From NCBI RefSeq assembly GCF_026153455.1, contig NZ_CP110629.1:3472001-3536000 (forward strand): a stretch of DNA of 64,000 bases, written 5' to 3'. Both the position numbers and the translations under genes were made by a program. Within the stretch, counting starts at the first letter, position 1; each line of letters begins with the position of its first letter. The notes beneath the pieces are model-generated. The model was not told where the DNA came from. It made no database searches and worked only from the letters and a program-made list of their open reading frames with translations. The stretch comes from Marinimicrobium sp. C6131. Its GTDB lineage: Bacteria > Pseudomonadota > Gammaproteobacteria > Pseudomonadales > Cellvibrionaceae. Shown here in pieces: positions 50,842-59,218 of the stretch.

Positions 50842-50973
50842 CGAAACCTACCGGTGATCCAATTCGGGAATCTGTGCGCTAAATGGTGGCGCGCTCAGGG
50901 CGTTATTGCGTACCATTGTAGCCTAAAGGCGGCGCACTGATAGCGCCTTGTGATGGCCCCACGAGAAACGATT

Positions 50974-51462
50974 ATGCCATTGACCATTCGTATGACCAAC
51001 CTGCTCATCGTGCTTGCGGTGGTGGCCATGATGGCCGTTGCGCTTTATATGGAGCACGCCATGGGGTTGGAGCCCTGTCCGCTGTGTGTCAGCCAGCGCA
51101 TTTTTGTCATTCTGGTCGGGGTGTGGGCTCTGGTGGCGTTTGTGCACCATCCGGGTCGAATCGGGCGGGGCATATACGCGGGGTTGGGGGTGCTATCGGC
51201 GGTGGCCGGTGGCGCCGTGTCGAGTCGCCAGTTGTGGCTCCAGAGCCTCCCCGCCAGCGAAGTGCCGGCCTGTGGCCCCGGGGTGGATTACATTTTGGAT
51301 ACGTTCCCGCTACTGGATGCCCTGCGGGTCATGCTCACCGGTGACGGCAACTGTGCGGAAGTGGCCTGGTCGCTGTTCGGGATCAGTATTCCCGGCTGGA
51401 CTCTCATTGGATTTATACTACTGGGGCTTGCGCATTTATGGCAGGCCCTGCGTCGTCGCTGA
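50974..51462 (+). CDS. dsbB: Disulfide bond formation protein B
   Basis: 162 residues from the ATG at 50974 (MPLTIRMTNLLIVL), with GAGAAA 8 bases upstream; an ATG at 50953 is an alternative. Four hydrophobic helices fit DsbB. The first periplasmic loop has Cys35-Pro-Leu-Cys38 and the second loop has the cysteines of PACGPGVDYIL and DGNCAEVAW. It re-oxidises DsbA and passes electrons to quinone in the inner membrane. The neighbour rsd/algQ follows 37 bases later, as in Pseudomonas. Confidence 0.94.
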   Translation: MPLTIRMTNLLIVLAVVAMMAVALYMEHAMGLEPCPLCVSQRIFVILVGVWALVAFVHHPGRIGRGIYAGLGVLSAVAGGAVSSRQLWLQSLPASEVPACGPGVDYILDTFPLLDALRVMLTGDGNCAEVAWSLFGISIPGWTLIGFILLGLAHLWQALRRR

Positions 51463-51499
51463 ATCGGGCGGCGATATTTCACTCGGTTAAGGACGGGTT

Positions 51500-51967
51500 A
51501 TGTTAGACAATTGTAAAGATGCGAAAGAGCGCTGGGGCGGCGTCAGTACGATCATTGATCGCTGGCTGGAAGAGCGGCGCAAAATGCTGGTCCAGTTCTG
51601 CGATCTCAGTGCGCTCAAAGCCGGAGAGGCCAGCGATGAGTTGCGCGGTCACAAGTTGCGCCACCTGTGCGAAATCATGGTGGATTACGTCTCGGCAGGG
51701 CACTTTGAAGTGTATGACCAACTGATCAAGGAAGGGCGTGAATTCGACGATGAGGATGCGCTGAAAGAGGCCAGCCAGCTGTTCAAAGTGGTGGATTTGA
51801 CCACTCAGGAAGTACTGGATTTCAACGACAAATACCTGGAAACCGACGATCTGGAAGCGTTGGACCGGGATCTGTCAACACTGGGTGAAACGCTGGAGAC
51901 CCGGTTTACCGCTGAAGACCGCATGATTGCCGTGCTGCACACGGCACACAAAGACCTGGTGGCCTGA
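51500..51967 (+). CDS. rsd: Anti-sigma-70 regulator Rsd/AlgQ
   Basis: 155 residues of the Rsd/AlgQ family: MLDNCKDAKERWGGVSTIIDRWLEERRKMLVQFC, then KLRHLCEIMVDYVSAGHFEVYDQL. The rest is helical and acidic. The protein binds region 4 of sigma-70 and lowers housekeeping transcription as growth slows; in Pseudomonas the homologue AlgQ affects alginate and siderophore genes. With 6S RNA and the SutA-like protein, it is the third modulator of sigma-70 RNA polymerase in the window. Gene order dsbB-rsd(algQ)-FKBP-algP matches Pseudomonas. Confidence 0.94.
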   Translation: MLDNCKDAKERWGGVSTIIDRWLEERRKMLVQFCDLSALKAGEASDELRGHKLRHLCEIMVDYVSAGHFEVYDQLIKEGREFDDEDALKEASQLFKVVDLTTQEVLDFNDKYLETDDLEALDRDLSTLGETLETRFTAEDRMIAVLHTAHKDLVA

Positions 51968-51999
51968 TCGCCGGCCACCGATGCGAGCGAGTCCCGCCT

Positions 52000-53004
52000 A
52001 TGCGCAATGCTGAATCCGTGATTCGTCATCTTTCCCGCCTGGGGCTTTGCTCGCTCATTGGCATGGTGCTCACCGGGTGCGACCGACCGGCAGAGCCTTT
52101 GGACAGTCTTGAGGTGGCCTCACGCAGTGTCCAGTCGGGTGCCTTGTCCCGGGACGGTGCCTGGGCCGTTGTGGGGTCGGGTTATCAGGGGGGCAGCCTC
52201 TGGGCGCTCGACTCGGATGAGCGGCGCTATGACTGGAACCACAAGGCTGACAGCGTCACCCTGATCACCAGCGCGAGTTTCTCTCCCGAGGGCAACTACG
52301 CCCTCACCACCGATGAGCGCACGTTGGTGCTCTGGAATCGCCAGAGCGGTCAAGCCGAACAATACTGGAGCAGCCCGTCGGAGATTCTGGCCAGCGAGCT
52401 GGGGCCCGAAGGGGAGCGCGCGCTGTTGGGGTTGGCCGATCACCGCGCCTCACTGTACAACGTCCGCCGTGGCGGTATCATCCGCAACCTGCATCACAGT
52501 GACCGGGTCTCGACGGTGGCGCTGAGCGTTGATGGCGCTCGCGCACTGACCGGATCCGATGCGGGAACCTCGACGTTGTGGGATCTCGAGACCGGCGACG
52601 CCATTGCGCATCAGCAGCACGAATCCCCCGTGCAGTACGTGACAATGAGTCCGGACGGCCGGAGAATGCTCTCCGCGGCACGCTATGAACGCCCTCGGCT
52701 CTGGAATTCGGAAGGTGACCTGGTCTGGGAGTTGCCTTTGCCCAAAGAGCGGGTCAAGCGCGGTACCCAAGTGACCGTGGCGCGATTCAGTGACGATGGT
52801 GACTGGTTGTTGACCGGGCAACCGTCCGGTCGTGTCGATCTTTGGGACTTGCAGAGCCGGGCGGTGGTCTACAGTTGGCAACTGCCCAAGAGAAAGGCCT
52901 TCCATCCGACGGCGGTGGCGGTGATAGACCTCGCCTTCACCAACAACCCGGATGTTTACCGGGCACTCAGTTCCGATGGTTTTGTACACGACCTGACGTA
53001 TTGA
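52000..53004 (+). CDS. WD40-repeat lipoprotein
   Basis: 334 residues. A signal ends in the lipobox VLTGC (Cys27). The mature part has about seven WD40/YVTN-like blades: SGALSRDGAWAVVGSGYQGGSLWALDS, ASFSPEGNYALTTDERTLVLWN, VALSVDGARALTGSDAGTSTLWDLET and YVTMSPDGRRMLSAARYERPRLWN among them. It is probably a propeller scaffold facing the periplasm; no enzymatic residues stand out. It lies between rsd and the FKBP gene, an insertion relative to the gene order I recall for Pseudomonas. Its 3' end shares a bidirectional terminator with the FKBP gene. Confidence 0.85.
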   Translation: MRNAESVIRHLSRLGLCSLIGMVLTGCDRPAEPLDSLEVASRSVQSGALSRDGAWAVVGSGYQGGSLWALDSDERRYDWNHKADSVTLITSASFSPEGNYALTTDERTLVLWNRQSGQAEQYWSSPSEILASELGPEGERALLGLADHRASLYNVRRGGIIRNLHHSDRVSTVALSVDGARALTGSDAGTSTLWDLETGDAIAHQQHESPVQYVTMSPDGRRMLSAARYERPRLWNSEGDLVWELPLPKERVKRGTQVTVARFSDDGDWLLTGQPSGRVDLWDLQSRAVVYSWQLPKRKAFHPTAVAVIDLAFTNNPDVYRALSSDGFVHDLTY

Positions 53005-53024
53005 TACCGGTTTCCCCCGCGCAT

Positions 53025-53057
53025 AAAAAAAGCCGCCTTGTCCAGGGCGGCTTTTTT
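53025..53057. terminator. Bidirectional terminator between WD40 and FKBP genes
   Basis: GCCGCC (53032-53037) pairs with GGCGGC (53046-53051), flanked by A7 on the left and T6 on the right. It therefore works on both strands, ending the WD40 gene and the convergent FKBP gene. Confidence 0.92.
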
Positions 53058-53079
53058 GTGGGTGCGAGTTGAATTCCGC

Positions 53080-53820
53080 TTATTCAGCGTCTTCACTGCC
53101 GGTGTCGGCCTGGTCTTCAACCTCGAGCAGTTCCACCTCAAAAATGAGTGCCGCATTGGGTGGAATGGGACCGTTACCGCCGGGGCCATAAGCCAGGTCG
53201 GAGGGGATGTACAGTTCGTACTTGGAGCCTTCCGACATCAGTTGAAGCGCTTCAGTCCAGCCAGCAATGACACTGTTCAGTGCGAAGGTGGCCGGTTGAT
53301 CGCGCTCGTAGGAGCTGTCAAATTCGGTACCATCCAGCAGGCGACCGCGGTAGTGAACGGTCACGGTATCGTCGGCTCCGGGCTTGGCGCCGTCACCTTC
53401 TTCCAGAACCTTATACTGAAGGCCGCTGTCGGTCTGGCTGACGCCTTCGGCGCTGGCATTTTCGGTGAAGAATGCTTCGGCTTCCTTCTTGTTGGTTTCC
53501 GCGGCCGCTTCTTGCTCGGCTTCGCGGCGGGCCATTTCCTGTTCCTGGAAAGTCTGCATCACTTCGCGCATTTCTTCCTCGCTCAGGCGTGGTTCTACGC
53601 CGTCGCGCTTGTCGCGCAGGGCCTGGGCAAAGGCGTCGGGCTCAATTGTCACTCCGCCTTGAGCCAGATTTTCGGCCAGATTCGTGCCGAAAACATAGTT
53701 GACCTTCTCTTCCAGCGTTTCGAGTTTGGCAGGCTCATTCTCGGGTTCGGCCTGATTACAGCCAACCATCAGAGCGGTTGCACCGAGCAGCCCCGCGATC
53801 AGTCGTACATTGCGTTTCAT
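53080..53820 (-). CDS. FKBP-type peptidyl-prolyl isomerase lipoprotein
   Basis: The ATG at 53820 (MKRNVRLIAGLLGATALMVGC) has AAGG eight bases upstream and gives 246 residues. The lipobox is LMVGC. An N-terminal dimerisation helix region (LEEKVNYVFGTNLAENLAQG...) typical of Mip/FkpA proteins precedes the FKBP domain (about 130-235) with TVHYRGRLLDGTEFDSSYERD, GWTEALQLMSEGSKYELYIPSDLAYG and PPNAALIFEVELL. It helps proteins fold in the periplasm or outer membrane. The same class of gene sits next to algP in Pseudomonas. Confidence 0.94.
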   Translation of the reverse strand: MKRNVRLIAGLLGATALMVGCNQAEPENEPAKLETLEEKVNYVFGTNLAENLAQGGVTIEPDAFAQALRDKRDGVEPRLSEEEMREVMQTFQEQEMARREAEQEAAAETNKKEAEAFFTENASAEGVSQTDSGLQYKVLEEGDGAKPGADDTVTVHYRGRLLDGTEFDSSYERDQPATFALNSVIAGWTEALQLMSEGSKYELYIPSDLAYGPGGNGPIPPNAALIFEVELLEVEDQADTGSEDAE

Positions 53821-54128
53821 GCGTTGCACCTTCTTTTATAGTGGTTTGTCAGTCTGCCCGCTTAGCCAGCGGTGTCAAAGAGCGCTCCATGGTAACCCAA
53901 CTTGGGCGGCAATGGGCGCCTTTTTGCGGCGCTAACTGGCCACAATGAGAACCTGTTGGTCCTCTTTGGGTGGTTTAGGTTCCCCTGGATGCGTTAAATG
54001 GCGGAAATTTTTGCCAATCTGGCCCAAATCGGGGTGCTGCCATACACATTTTTGCCTGACGATACTACAATAGCCGCAGAGGTTCTCGCCGGTAATCGTT
54101 CACTTTCCAACTGCACAGGAATTTCACT
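53821..54128. other. Divergent FKBP-algP intergenic region
   Basis: About 308 bases without a gene. It carries the 5' regions of two divergent genes. A -10-like TACAAT lies at 54066-54071 ahead of algP, but no matching -35 could be fixed. An AGGA is placed 8 bases before the algP start. Confidence 0.4.
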
Positions 54129-55148
54129 ATGGCCGCCAAGAAAAAAGCTACCGTCAGCGTGACCGATCTGGAAAAGCAGGTCGAAAAAGTCCAGTCGCAG
54201 CTGGACCAGGCTCGCGCCAAAAAACTCACTCAAACCGAGAAAGCCGTCACCCAGGCGAAGAAGACGCTGGATGCTGCCAAGCGCAAGCTGAAAACGCTGC
54301 GCAGCAAGAAAGTGGCGGCCGGTAAGGTCAAGGCGAAAACCGCCGCCGCCCAGCAGCGGTTGCGCAAAGCCGCCGATGCCGTTGCCGCCCAACAGAAGGT
54401 GGTGGGTGCGGCGCAAATTACGCTGGATGAGGCCAAGCAGGCGCTCGCCACGGCCAAGGCTGAGAAGAAACAGGCGGATCAACTGGCTCGCGAAATTCGC
54501 AAGGCGACCCGCGCGGTTGAGAAAAAAATGAAAAAGAAAGCGGCTGGCAAGCGCAGTCCCCGCAAGAAAGCCGCAAGCAAAGCCACCACTACCAGTACAA
54601 CCGCGACCAAGAAAGCGGCCACCAAGAAGAAGGCCGGAACCAAGAAGACCAGCAGCAAGAAAACCGCCAGCAAAACCACCGCCAAAAAGGCACCGGCGAA
54701 AAAGACCCCCGCCAGGAAAGCGGCTGGCAAGAAAGCCACCAGTACGGCACCGGCCACGGAACAGGAGTCACCCCAAAAGGCGACCACCAAAAAGTCTCCA
54801 GCCAGGAAGGCGGCGGCAAAGAAACCCGCTGCCAGGAAAGCACCGGCGGCCAAAAAGGCGCCTGTGAAGAAGGCGTCGGCCAAGCCGGAGAGCCGGAAGC
54901 CGGCGGCGTCAGAGCGCGCTACCCCGGCAGCGGGAGCCACCAGCGAAAGCAACGCGGGAGTGAACCGTAGCCCGGAAACGCCTCCCGTGCAGCCCGCGCA
55001 AGAGCATCCCCATGAGCCGGTTCCCGGTCATCAGAGTACGGAGTTGATTGAGCCGGCCGACAAGCCCAAGGCCGAGCCCGTTCCGGATCACCCCGCGCCC
55101 GGAAGCCTGTTTGGGCGGGACTTTTTCGACAGCGATGATAAGTTCTAA
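54129..55148 (+). CDS. algP: Histone H1-like regulator AlgP
   Basis: 339 residues. The N-terminal third (about 1-135) is a coiled coil (LEKQVEKVQSQLDQARAKKLTQTEKAVTQAKKTL). From about 135 to 265 the sequence is almost all Lys, Ala, Pro, Thr and Ser, with repeats such as KKAA, KPAARKA and KKAPAKK, like the H1-type tail of Pseudomonas AlgP. It ends in an acidic DHPAPGSLFGRDFFDSDDKF. The tail binds DNA and, in Pseudomonas, AlgP is a positive regulator of alginate genes; no alginate genes are here. The DNA repeats make it prone to length changes. Confidence 0.88.
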   Translation: MAAKKKATVSVTDLEKQVEKVQSQLDQARAKKLTQTEKAVTQAKKTLDAAKRKLKTLRSKKVAAGKVKAKTAAAQQRLRKAADAVAAQQKVVGAAQITLDEAKQALATAKAEKKQADQLAREIRKATRAVEKKMKKKAAGKRSPRKKAASKATTTSTTATKKAATKKKAGTKKTSSKKTASKTTAKKAPAKKTPARKAAGKKATSTAPATEQESPQKATTKKSPARKAAAKKPAARKAPAAKKAPVKKASAKPESRKPAASERATPAAGATSESNAGVNRSPETPPVQPAQEHPHEPVPGHQSTELIEPADKPKAEPVPDHPAPGSLFGRDFFDSDDKF

Positions 55149-55194
55149 AGGGTAGTCCATCCGGGCAACGGGCCCGGATCGGAACACCAGGTCA

Positions 55195-55243
55195 CTGCGG
55201 TGGCAACACCGCAGAAACAACGGGAGGCCCAGCCTCCCGTTGT
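55195..55243. terminator. Two hairpins between algP and TIGR02444 gene
   Basis: CTGCGGTG (55195-55202) pairs with CACCGCAG (55207-55214), and ACAACGGGAGGC (55217-55228) pairs perfectly with GCCTCCCGTTGT (55232-55243). They lie between convergent stops at 55148 and 55255. No T-run of five or more follows, so termination is likely but not certain. Confidence 0.65.
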
Positions 55244-55254
55244 GCGTTTGGGGC

Positions 55255-55746
55255 TCAGGGGCGAACCAGTACCTCAAGCATCTCCCGGGTTTTGTCTTCG
55301 GGAAGGTTCAGCGCGCGGGCATAGACGGACAAGTTGGTACCCGGCGTCACCGGCGCTTTGCGTTGGCCACCCAACCAGGCGTTAGCCAGTTTTTCGAGGC
55401 GGGCCTGAACCGCCTGTTCAGCTTGCAGTTCGGCGGCCTTGATGGCCTGGCGGCTGGCCTCAATGGTCGGGTCTGCCGTGCCGTAGTGGCGTTTGATGTG
55501 TTGGCGCATGTGGCGCAGCGGTTCCACAATTTCAGTGCGCCAGGGGGCGATATAGGCCTGGGCCAGGCGCAAACGGGTGTCGTTGATAGCCAGACCTTCC
55601 TGTTCCAACCAACGCAGCCAGAGTAGAATATTCACGTCGCCGCCCCAGCCGTCCTGTAGGCTCAGGCACAAGGGCTCAACCCCCGGCTGCTGGTAAAGCT
55701 GGAGCGAAAAGTCCCACAAATGGGTGTGGAGCCGGGCGAGGTTCAT
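55255..55746 (-). CDS. TIGR02444 (DUF2390) family protein
   Basis: The ATG at 55746 (MNLARLHTHLWDFSLQLYQQ) has AGGA eight bases upstream and gives 163 residues; the reading from 55812 would run into the ABC-F start. Family motifs are LWDFSLQLYQQPGVEPLCLSLQDGWGGDVNILLWLRWLEQEG and the AQAYIAPWRTEIVEPLRHMR region. The protein is helical and soluble and its function is unknown. In Pseudomonas it is next to the ABC-F gene downstream of algP, as here. It is divergent from ABC-F with 64 bases between starts. Confidence 0.88.
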   Translation of the reverse strand: MNLARLHTHLWDFSLQLYQQPGVEPLCLSLQDGWGGDVNILLWLRWLEQEGLAINDTRLRLAQAYIAPWRTEIVEPLRHMRQHIKRHYGTADPTIEASRQAIKAAELQAEQAVQARLEKLANAWLGGQRKAPVTPGTNLSVYARALNLPEDKTREMLEVLVRP

Positions 55747-55810
55747 TGCCAATTTCCTGTTGGGCCACTCAACGGCCAGCCGGCCATTCAGAACGTGTAG
55801 AATACGCGCC

Positions 55811-57694
55811 ATGATCCAATTACAGCAAGTTTCCCTGCAGCGCGGTCGCCAGTTCCTGCTCGATCACGCCGACCTCACCCTCTTCCCCGGTCAGAAGGCG
55901 GGCCTGATTGGTCCCAACGGCAGTGGCAAATCCAGTTTCTTCCAGTTGTTGCTGGGGCGTCTGCAGACCGATAGCGGCCATTGGGACATTCCGCGCCAAT
56001 GGCGCATTGCCCATATGGCCCAGGAAGTGGAAACCCTGGATCGCCGGGCGGAAGATTATGTGCTGGACGGCGACACCGAACTGCGGCGTCTGGAGTCGGC
56101 CATCGAGTCCGCCCACGACGATGGCGAGCGGTTGGCCCGACTGTACGCCGAGATGGAAAACATTCAGGCCTACTCCGCACCAGCCCGGGCTCAGCAGTTG
56201 CTTTCCGGGCTCGGGTTTGCGCCCGGCGATGGCGATCGTCCGGTGTCCGACTTTTCCGGCGGTTGGCGCATTCGCCTGAATCTCGCTCAGGCGTTGATGT
56301 GCCCATCGGACCTGCTTCTGCTGGATGAGCCCACCAACCACCTGGATCTGGATGCCACGCTCTGGCTGGAACAATGGCTACAGCGCTATCCCGGTACATT
56401 GATCATCATCTCTCACGACCGGGACTTTCTGGACAATGTAGTGGACCGCATTGTTGCTCTGGAGAACGCCAAGCTGAATCTGTACGTCGGCAATTATTCC
56501 GCGTACGAGCACCAACGTGCCGAAAAACTCGCACAACAGGATGCGGCCTTCAAGAAACAGCAGGAACAGATTGCGCACATGGAGGCCTATGTGCGCCGGT
56601 TTCGCGCTCAGGCCAATAAAGCCCGTCAGGCCCAGAGCCGTCTGAAGGCCATTGAACGGATGGAGAAGATTGCCCCGGCCCATGTCGACTCGCCGTTCAG
56701 CTTCCGGTTTTCACCCGCCGGGAAAATGTCCAGCCCGCTGATCAACCTCAGCGATGCCGATATCGGGTATGGCGACAAGCGCATCCTGAGTCAGGTGAAT
56801 CTCGGGATTTTGCCCGAGACCCGAATTGGCCTGTTGGGCCCCAACGGCGCCGGTAAATCCAGCCTGATCAAAACCCTGTCCGGGGAGTTACCCCTGCTGA
56901 GGGGCGAGTGCCATACGGGCGACAACTTTCAGTTGGGTTATTTTGCCCAACATCAGTTGGACGCGCTGGATCTGGACGCCTCGGCGGCCCAACATATTCT
57001 GCGTATGACTCCCACCGCGCGGGAGCAGGAAGTACGGGATTTCCTTGGAGGGTTCGATTTTCACGGCGACCGGGCTTTCGAACCCATTACCCATTTCTCT
57101 GGCGGCGAAAAAGCCCGGCTGGCGTTGGCGATCATTGTCTGGCAGAGACCCAACGTGCTTTTACTGGACGAACCGACCAACCACCTGGATCTGGAGATGC
57201 GCCAGGCGCTGACCTTGGCGTTGCAGGATTTTGAAGGCGCCGTGTTGGTGGTGTCACACGATCGTCATCTGCTGCGCAGCACCGTGGATGAGTTTCTGTT
57301 GGTGGCCGACGGCCAGGTGAGTGCTTTTGATGGCGATCTGGACGACTATTATCGCTGGTTATTGCAACGGCGCCAGGAGGACAATGCCGTCGAGCGCGCC
57401 GCCGCGCCACCGCCCCAGCAAGACAAAAAAGCGCAACGCCAGGAGGCGGCGGCCCGCCGCGCCCAACTCAAGCCGTTGACGGATAAGCTGAAAAAACTGG
57501 AGCGGGAAATGGATAAGCTGAATAAACAGCTTGCCGGCATCGAGCCGGAACTGTCCGACCCCGCCATCTATGAAGCGGCCAACAAGCAGCGGTTGCAGGA
57601 GCTGCTAAAATCTCAGGGAGAGACTCAGGCGCAACTCGACGAGTGCGAGGAACAATGGCTCGTGCTCAGTGAAGAACTGGAACAATACGCATAG
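55811..57694 (+). CDS. ABC-F protein, YheS-type
   Basis: 627 residues from the ATG at 55811 (MIQLQQVSLQRGRQFLLDHA). Two ATP-binding domains carry Walker A GPNGSGKSS and GPNGAGKSS, signatures FSGGWRIRL and FSGGEKARLAL, and Walker B LLLLDEPTNHLDLD and VLLLDEPTNHLDLE. The inter-domain linker (about 240-305, AEKLAQQDAAFKKQQEQIAHMEAYVRRFR) identifies ABC-F. There are no membrane helices. A basic C-terminal coiled coil is present. Such proteins act at the ribosome to relieve stalled translation. The gene precedes ppx by 9 bases. Confidence 0.93.
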   Translation: MIQLQQVSLQRGRQFLLDHADLTLFPGQKAGLIGPNGSGKSSFFQLLLGRLQTDSGHWDIPRQWRIAHMAQEVETLDRRAEDYVLDGDTELRRLESAIESAHDDGERLARLYAEMENIQAYSAPARAQQLLSGLGFAPGDGDRPVSDFSGGWRIRLNLAQALMCPSDLLLLDEPTNHLDLDATLWLEQWLQRYPGTLIIISHDRDFLDNVVDRIVALENAKLNLYVGNYSAYEHQRAEKLAQQDAAFKKQQEQIAHMEAYVRRFRAQANKARQAQSRLKAIERMEKIAPAHVDSPFSFRFSPAGKMSSPLINLSDADIGYGDKRILSQVNLGILPETRIGLLGPNGAGKSSLIKTLSGELPLLRGECHTGDNFQLGYFAQHQLDALDLDASAAQHILRMTPTAREQEVRDFLGGFDFHGDRAFEPITHFSGGEKARLALAIIVWQRPNVLLLDEPTNHLDLEMRQALTLALQDFEGAVLVVSHDRHLLRSTVDEFLLVADGQVSAFDGDLDDYYRWLLQRRQEDNAVERAAAPPPQQDKKAQRQEAAARRAQLKPLTDKLKKLEREMDKLNKQLAGIEPELSDPAIYEAANKQRLQELLKSQGETQAQLDECEEQWLVLSEELEQYA

Positions 57695-57703
57695 GGTAAC
57701 TGG

Positions 57704-59209
57704 ATGTTCAATCTGTCCCGCTTGTTTGGTGCCCGCGCCAGCCATATTGCCGCCATCGATCTGGGTTCCAACAGTTTCCATATGATTGTGGCCCGCTGGG
57801 AAAACGATCAGCTCACCCTGCTCGATAAACTGCGCGACCCTGTGCGGCTGGGCTGGGGGCTGACCGAGGATGGCCGTCTGGACGACGCCGCCCGTGACCG
57901 GGCAATGGCCTGTCTGGACCGGTTCGGTGAACGGTTGCGGGACTACCCCTCTCGCAGTGTGCGGATCGTCGGCACGAAAACCCTTCGCAGTATCGAGGAC
58001 TCAAGCTCGTTCTTGAGCGACGCCCAGAGTCGCCTCGGGCATCCGGTGGAAATCATCTCGGGTGAGGAGGAAGCCCGTCTGGTGTATCTGGGCGTGGCCC
58101 ATTGCATCGCCCCCGGGGAAGGACGCCGGATGGTCGTCGATATCGGCGGCGGTAGCACCGAGGTGATTCTGGGGCAGGGCATGTTGCCGGAGCTGAAGGA
58201 AAGCCTGAGTATGGGCTGTGTGGCCCTCACCAAACGGTTTTTCTACGACGGCAAAGTCACCGACAAACTGATCAAAAAGGCGCGCCTGGCGTGTCAGCAG
58301 GAAATTGCGCCGGTCCTGGACAGCTTTCTCGACCAGGGTTGGCAAGAGGTGCTGGGTGCGTCCGGTACCATCAAAGCGGCGGCCAAAGTCTGTGAGCAAA
58401 ATGGCTGGACCGATGGCACCATAACGCTCGATGGTTTGAAAAAGATCATCAAGGCTTATCAGGATCACGGCAAACTGGATTTGAGCTTGAAAGGGCTCTC
58501 CAGTGACCGGGAGCCGGTGTTTCTTGGTGGTGTGATTGTGTTGACCTCGATTTTCGAGAGTCTGGGCATTGAAAAAATGCTCGCCGCCGATTGGGCGCTA
58601 CGGGAAGGTCTGCTTTACGATCTCAAAGGTCGGCTGGAAAACCGGGATATTCGCCAGGAAAGTGTCGATGCCCTGGCCAAGCGCTTCCACGTCAATATTC
58701 CGAAGGCTGAACAGGTTGAACAGACCGCCCGGGTGCTGCTCGATCAGGTGGCCGAGGCCTGGGGAATGGATAATGTGGAGGCCGGCAAGTTGCTGGGTTG
58801 GGCAGCGCGGCTGTACCCTGTAGGCTTGGACATTTCCCACACTGATTACCACAAGCACAGTGCCTATATTATCGATAATGTGGACCTGGCGGGGTGCTCA
58901 AAAGCCGAGCAGGCGCAATTGGCGGCTTTGGCCCTCGCGCATCGCAAGCGTTTTCCGGTGAAGAAATTTCCGATGGATAACACCGAGTTGGTGCAGTTGG
59001 CCGTGGTGCTGCGGCTGGCGGTGATTTTCAATCGGGCCCAGAAGAAAACCGACAATCCACCGATAACGTTCAATGTGCAAAAACAGAATCTGACCCTGAG
59101 TGTTCCGGGGCAATGGGTGGAGAGTAATCCCTTGACCCTGGCGGATCTGGAAACCGAGGCGGGGTACTTGAAAGATATTGGTTACCAACTGGATATTGTT
59201 GCGGTGTGA
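57704..59209 (+). CDS. ppx: Exopolyphosphatase Ppx/GppA
   Basis: 501 residues of the Ppx/GppA family. The ASKHA ATPase-type motifs are IAAIDLGSNSFHMIVARW, IISGEEEARLVYLGVAH and VVDIGGGSTEVILG. The C-terminal half (about 310-500) is the helical HD-like domain (LLGWAARLYPVGLDISHTDYHKHSAYIIDN). It removes phosphate from the ends of polyphosphate and may also hydrolyse pppGpp. AGGGTAA lies 7 bases before the ATG, and it starts 9 bases after the ABC-F gene. It converges on ppk with 9 bases between stops. Confidence 0.95.
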   Translation: MFNLSRLFGARASHIAAIDLGSNSFHMIVARWENDQLTLLDKLRDPVRLGWGLTEDGRLDDAARDRAMACLDRFGERLRDYPSRSVRIVGTKTLRSIEDSSSFLSDAQSRLGHPVEIISGEEEARLVYLGVAHCIAPGEGRRMVVDIGGGSTEVILGQGMLPELKESLSMGCVALTKRFFYDGKVTDKLIKKARLACQQEIAPVLDSFLDQGWQEVLGASGTIKAAAKVCEQNGWTDGTITLDGLKKIIKAYQDHGKLDLSLKGLSSDREPVFLGGVIVLTSIFESLGIEKMLAADWALREGLLYDLKGRLENRDIRQESVDALAKRFHVNIPKAEQVEQTARVLLDQVAEAWGMDNVEAGKLLGWAARLYPVGLDISHTDYHKHSAYIIDNVDLAGCSKAEQAQLAALALAHRKRFPVKKFPMDNTELVQLAVVLRLAVIFNRAQKKTDNPPITFNVQKQNLTLSVPGQWVESNPLTLADLETEAGYLKDIGYQLDIVAV

Positions 59210-59218
59210 CCATAATCC

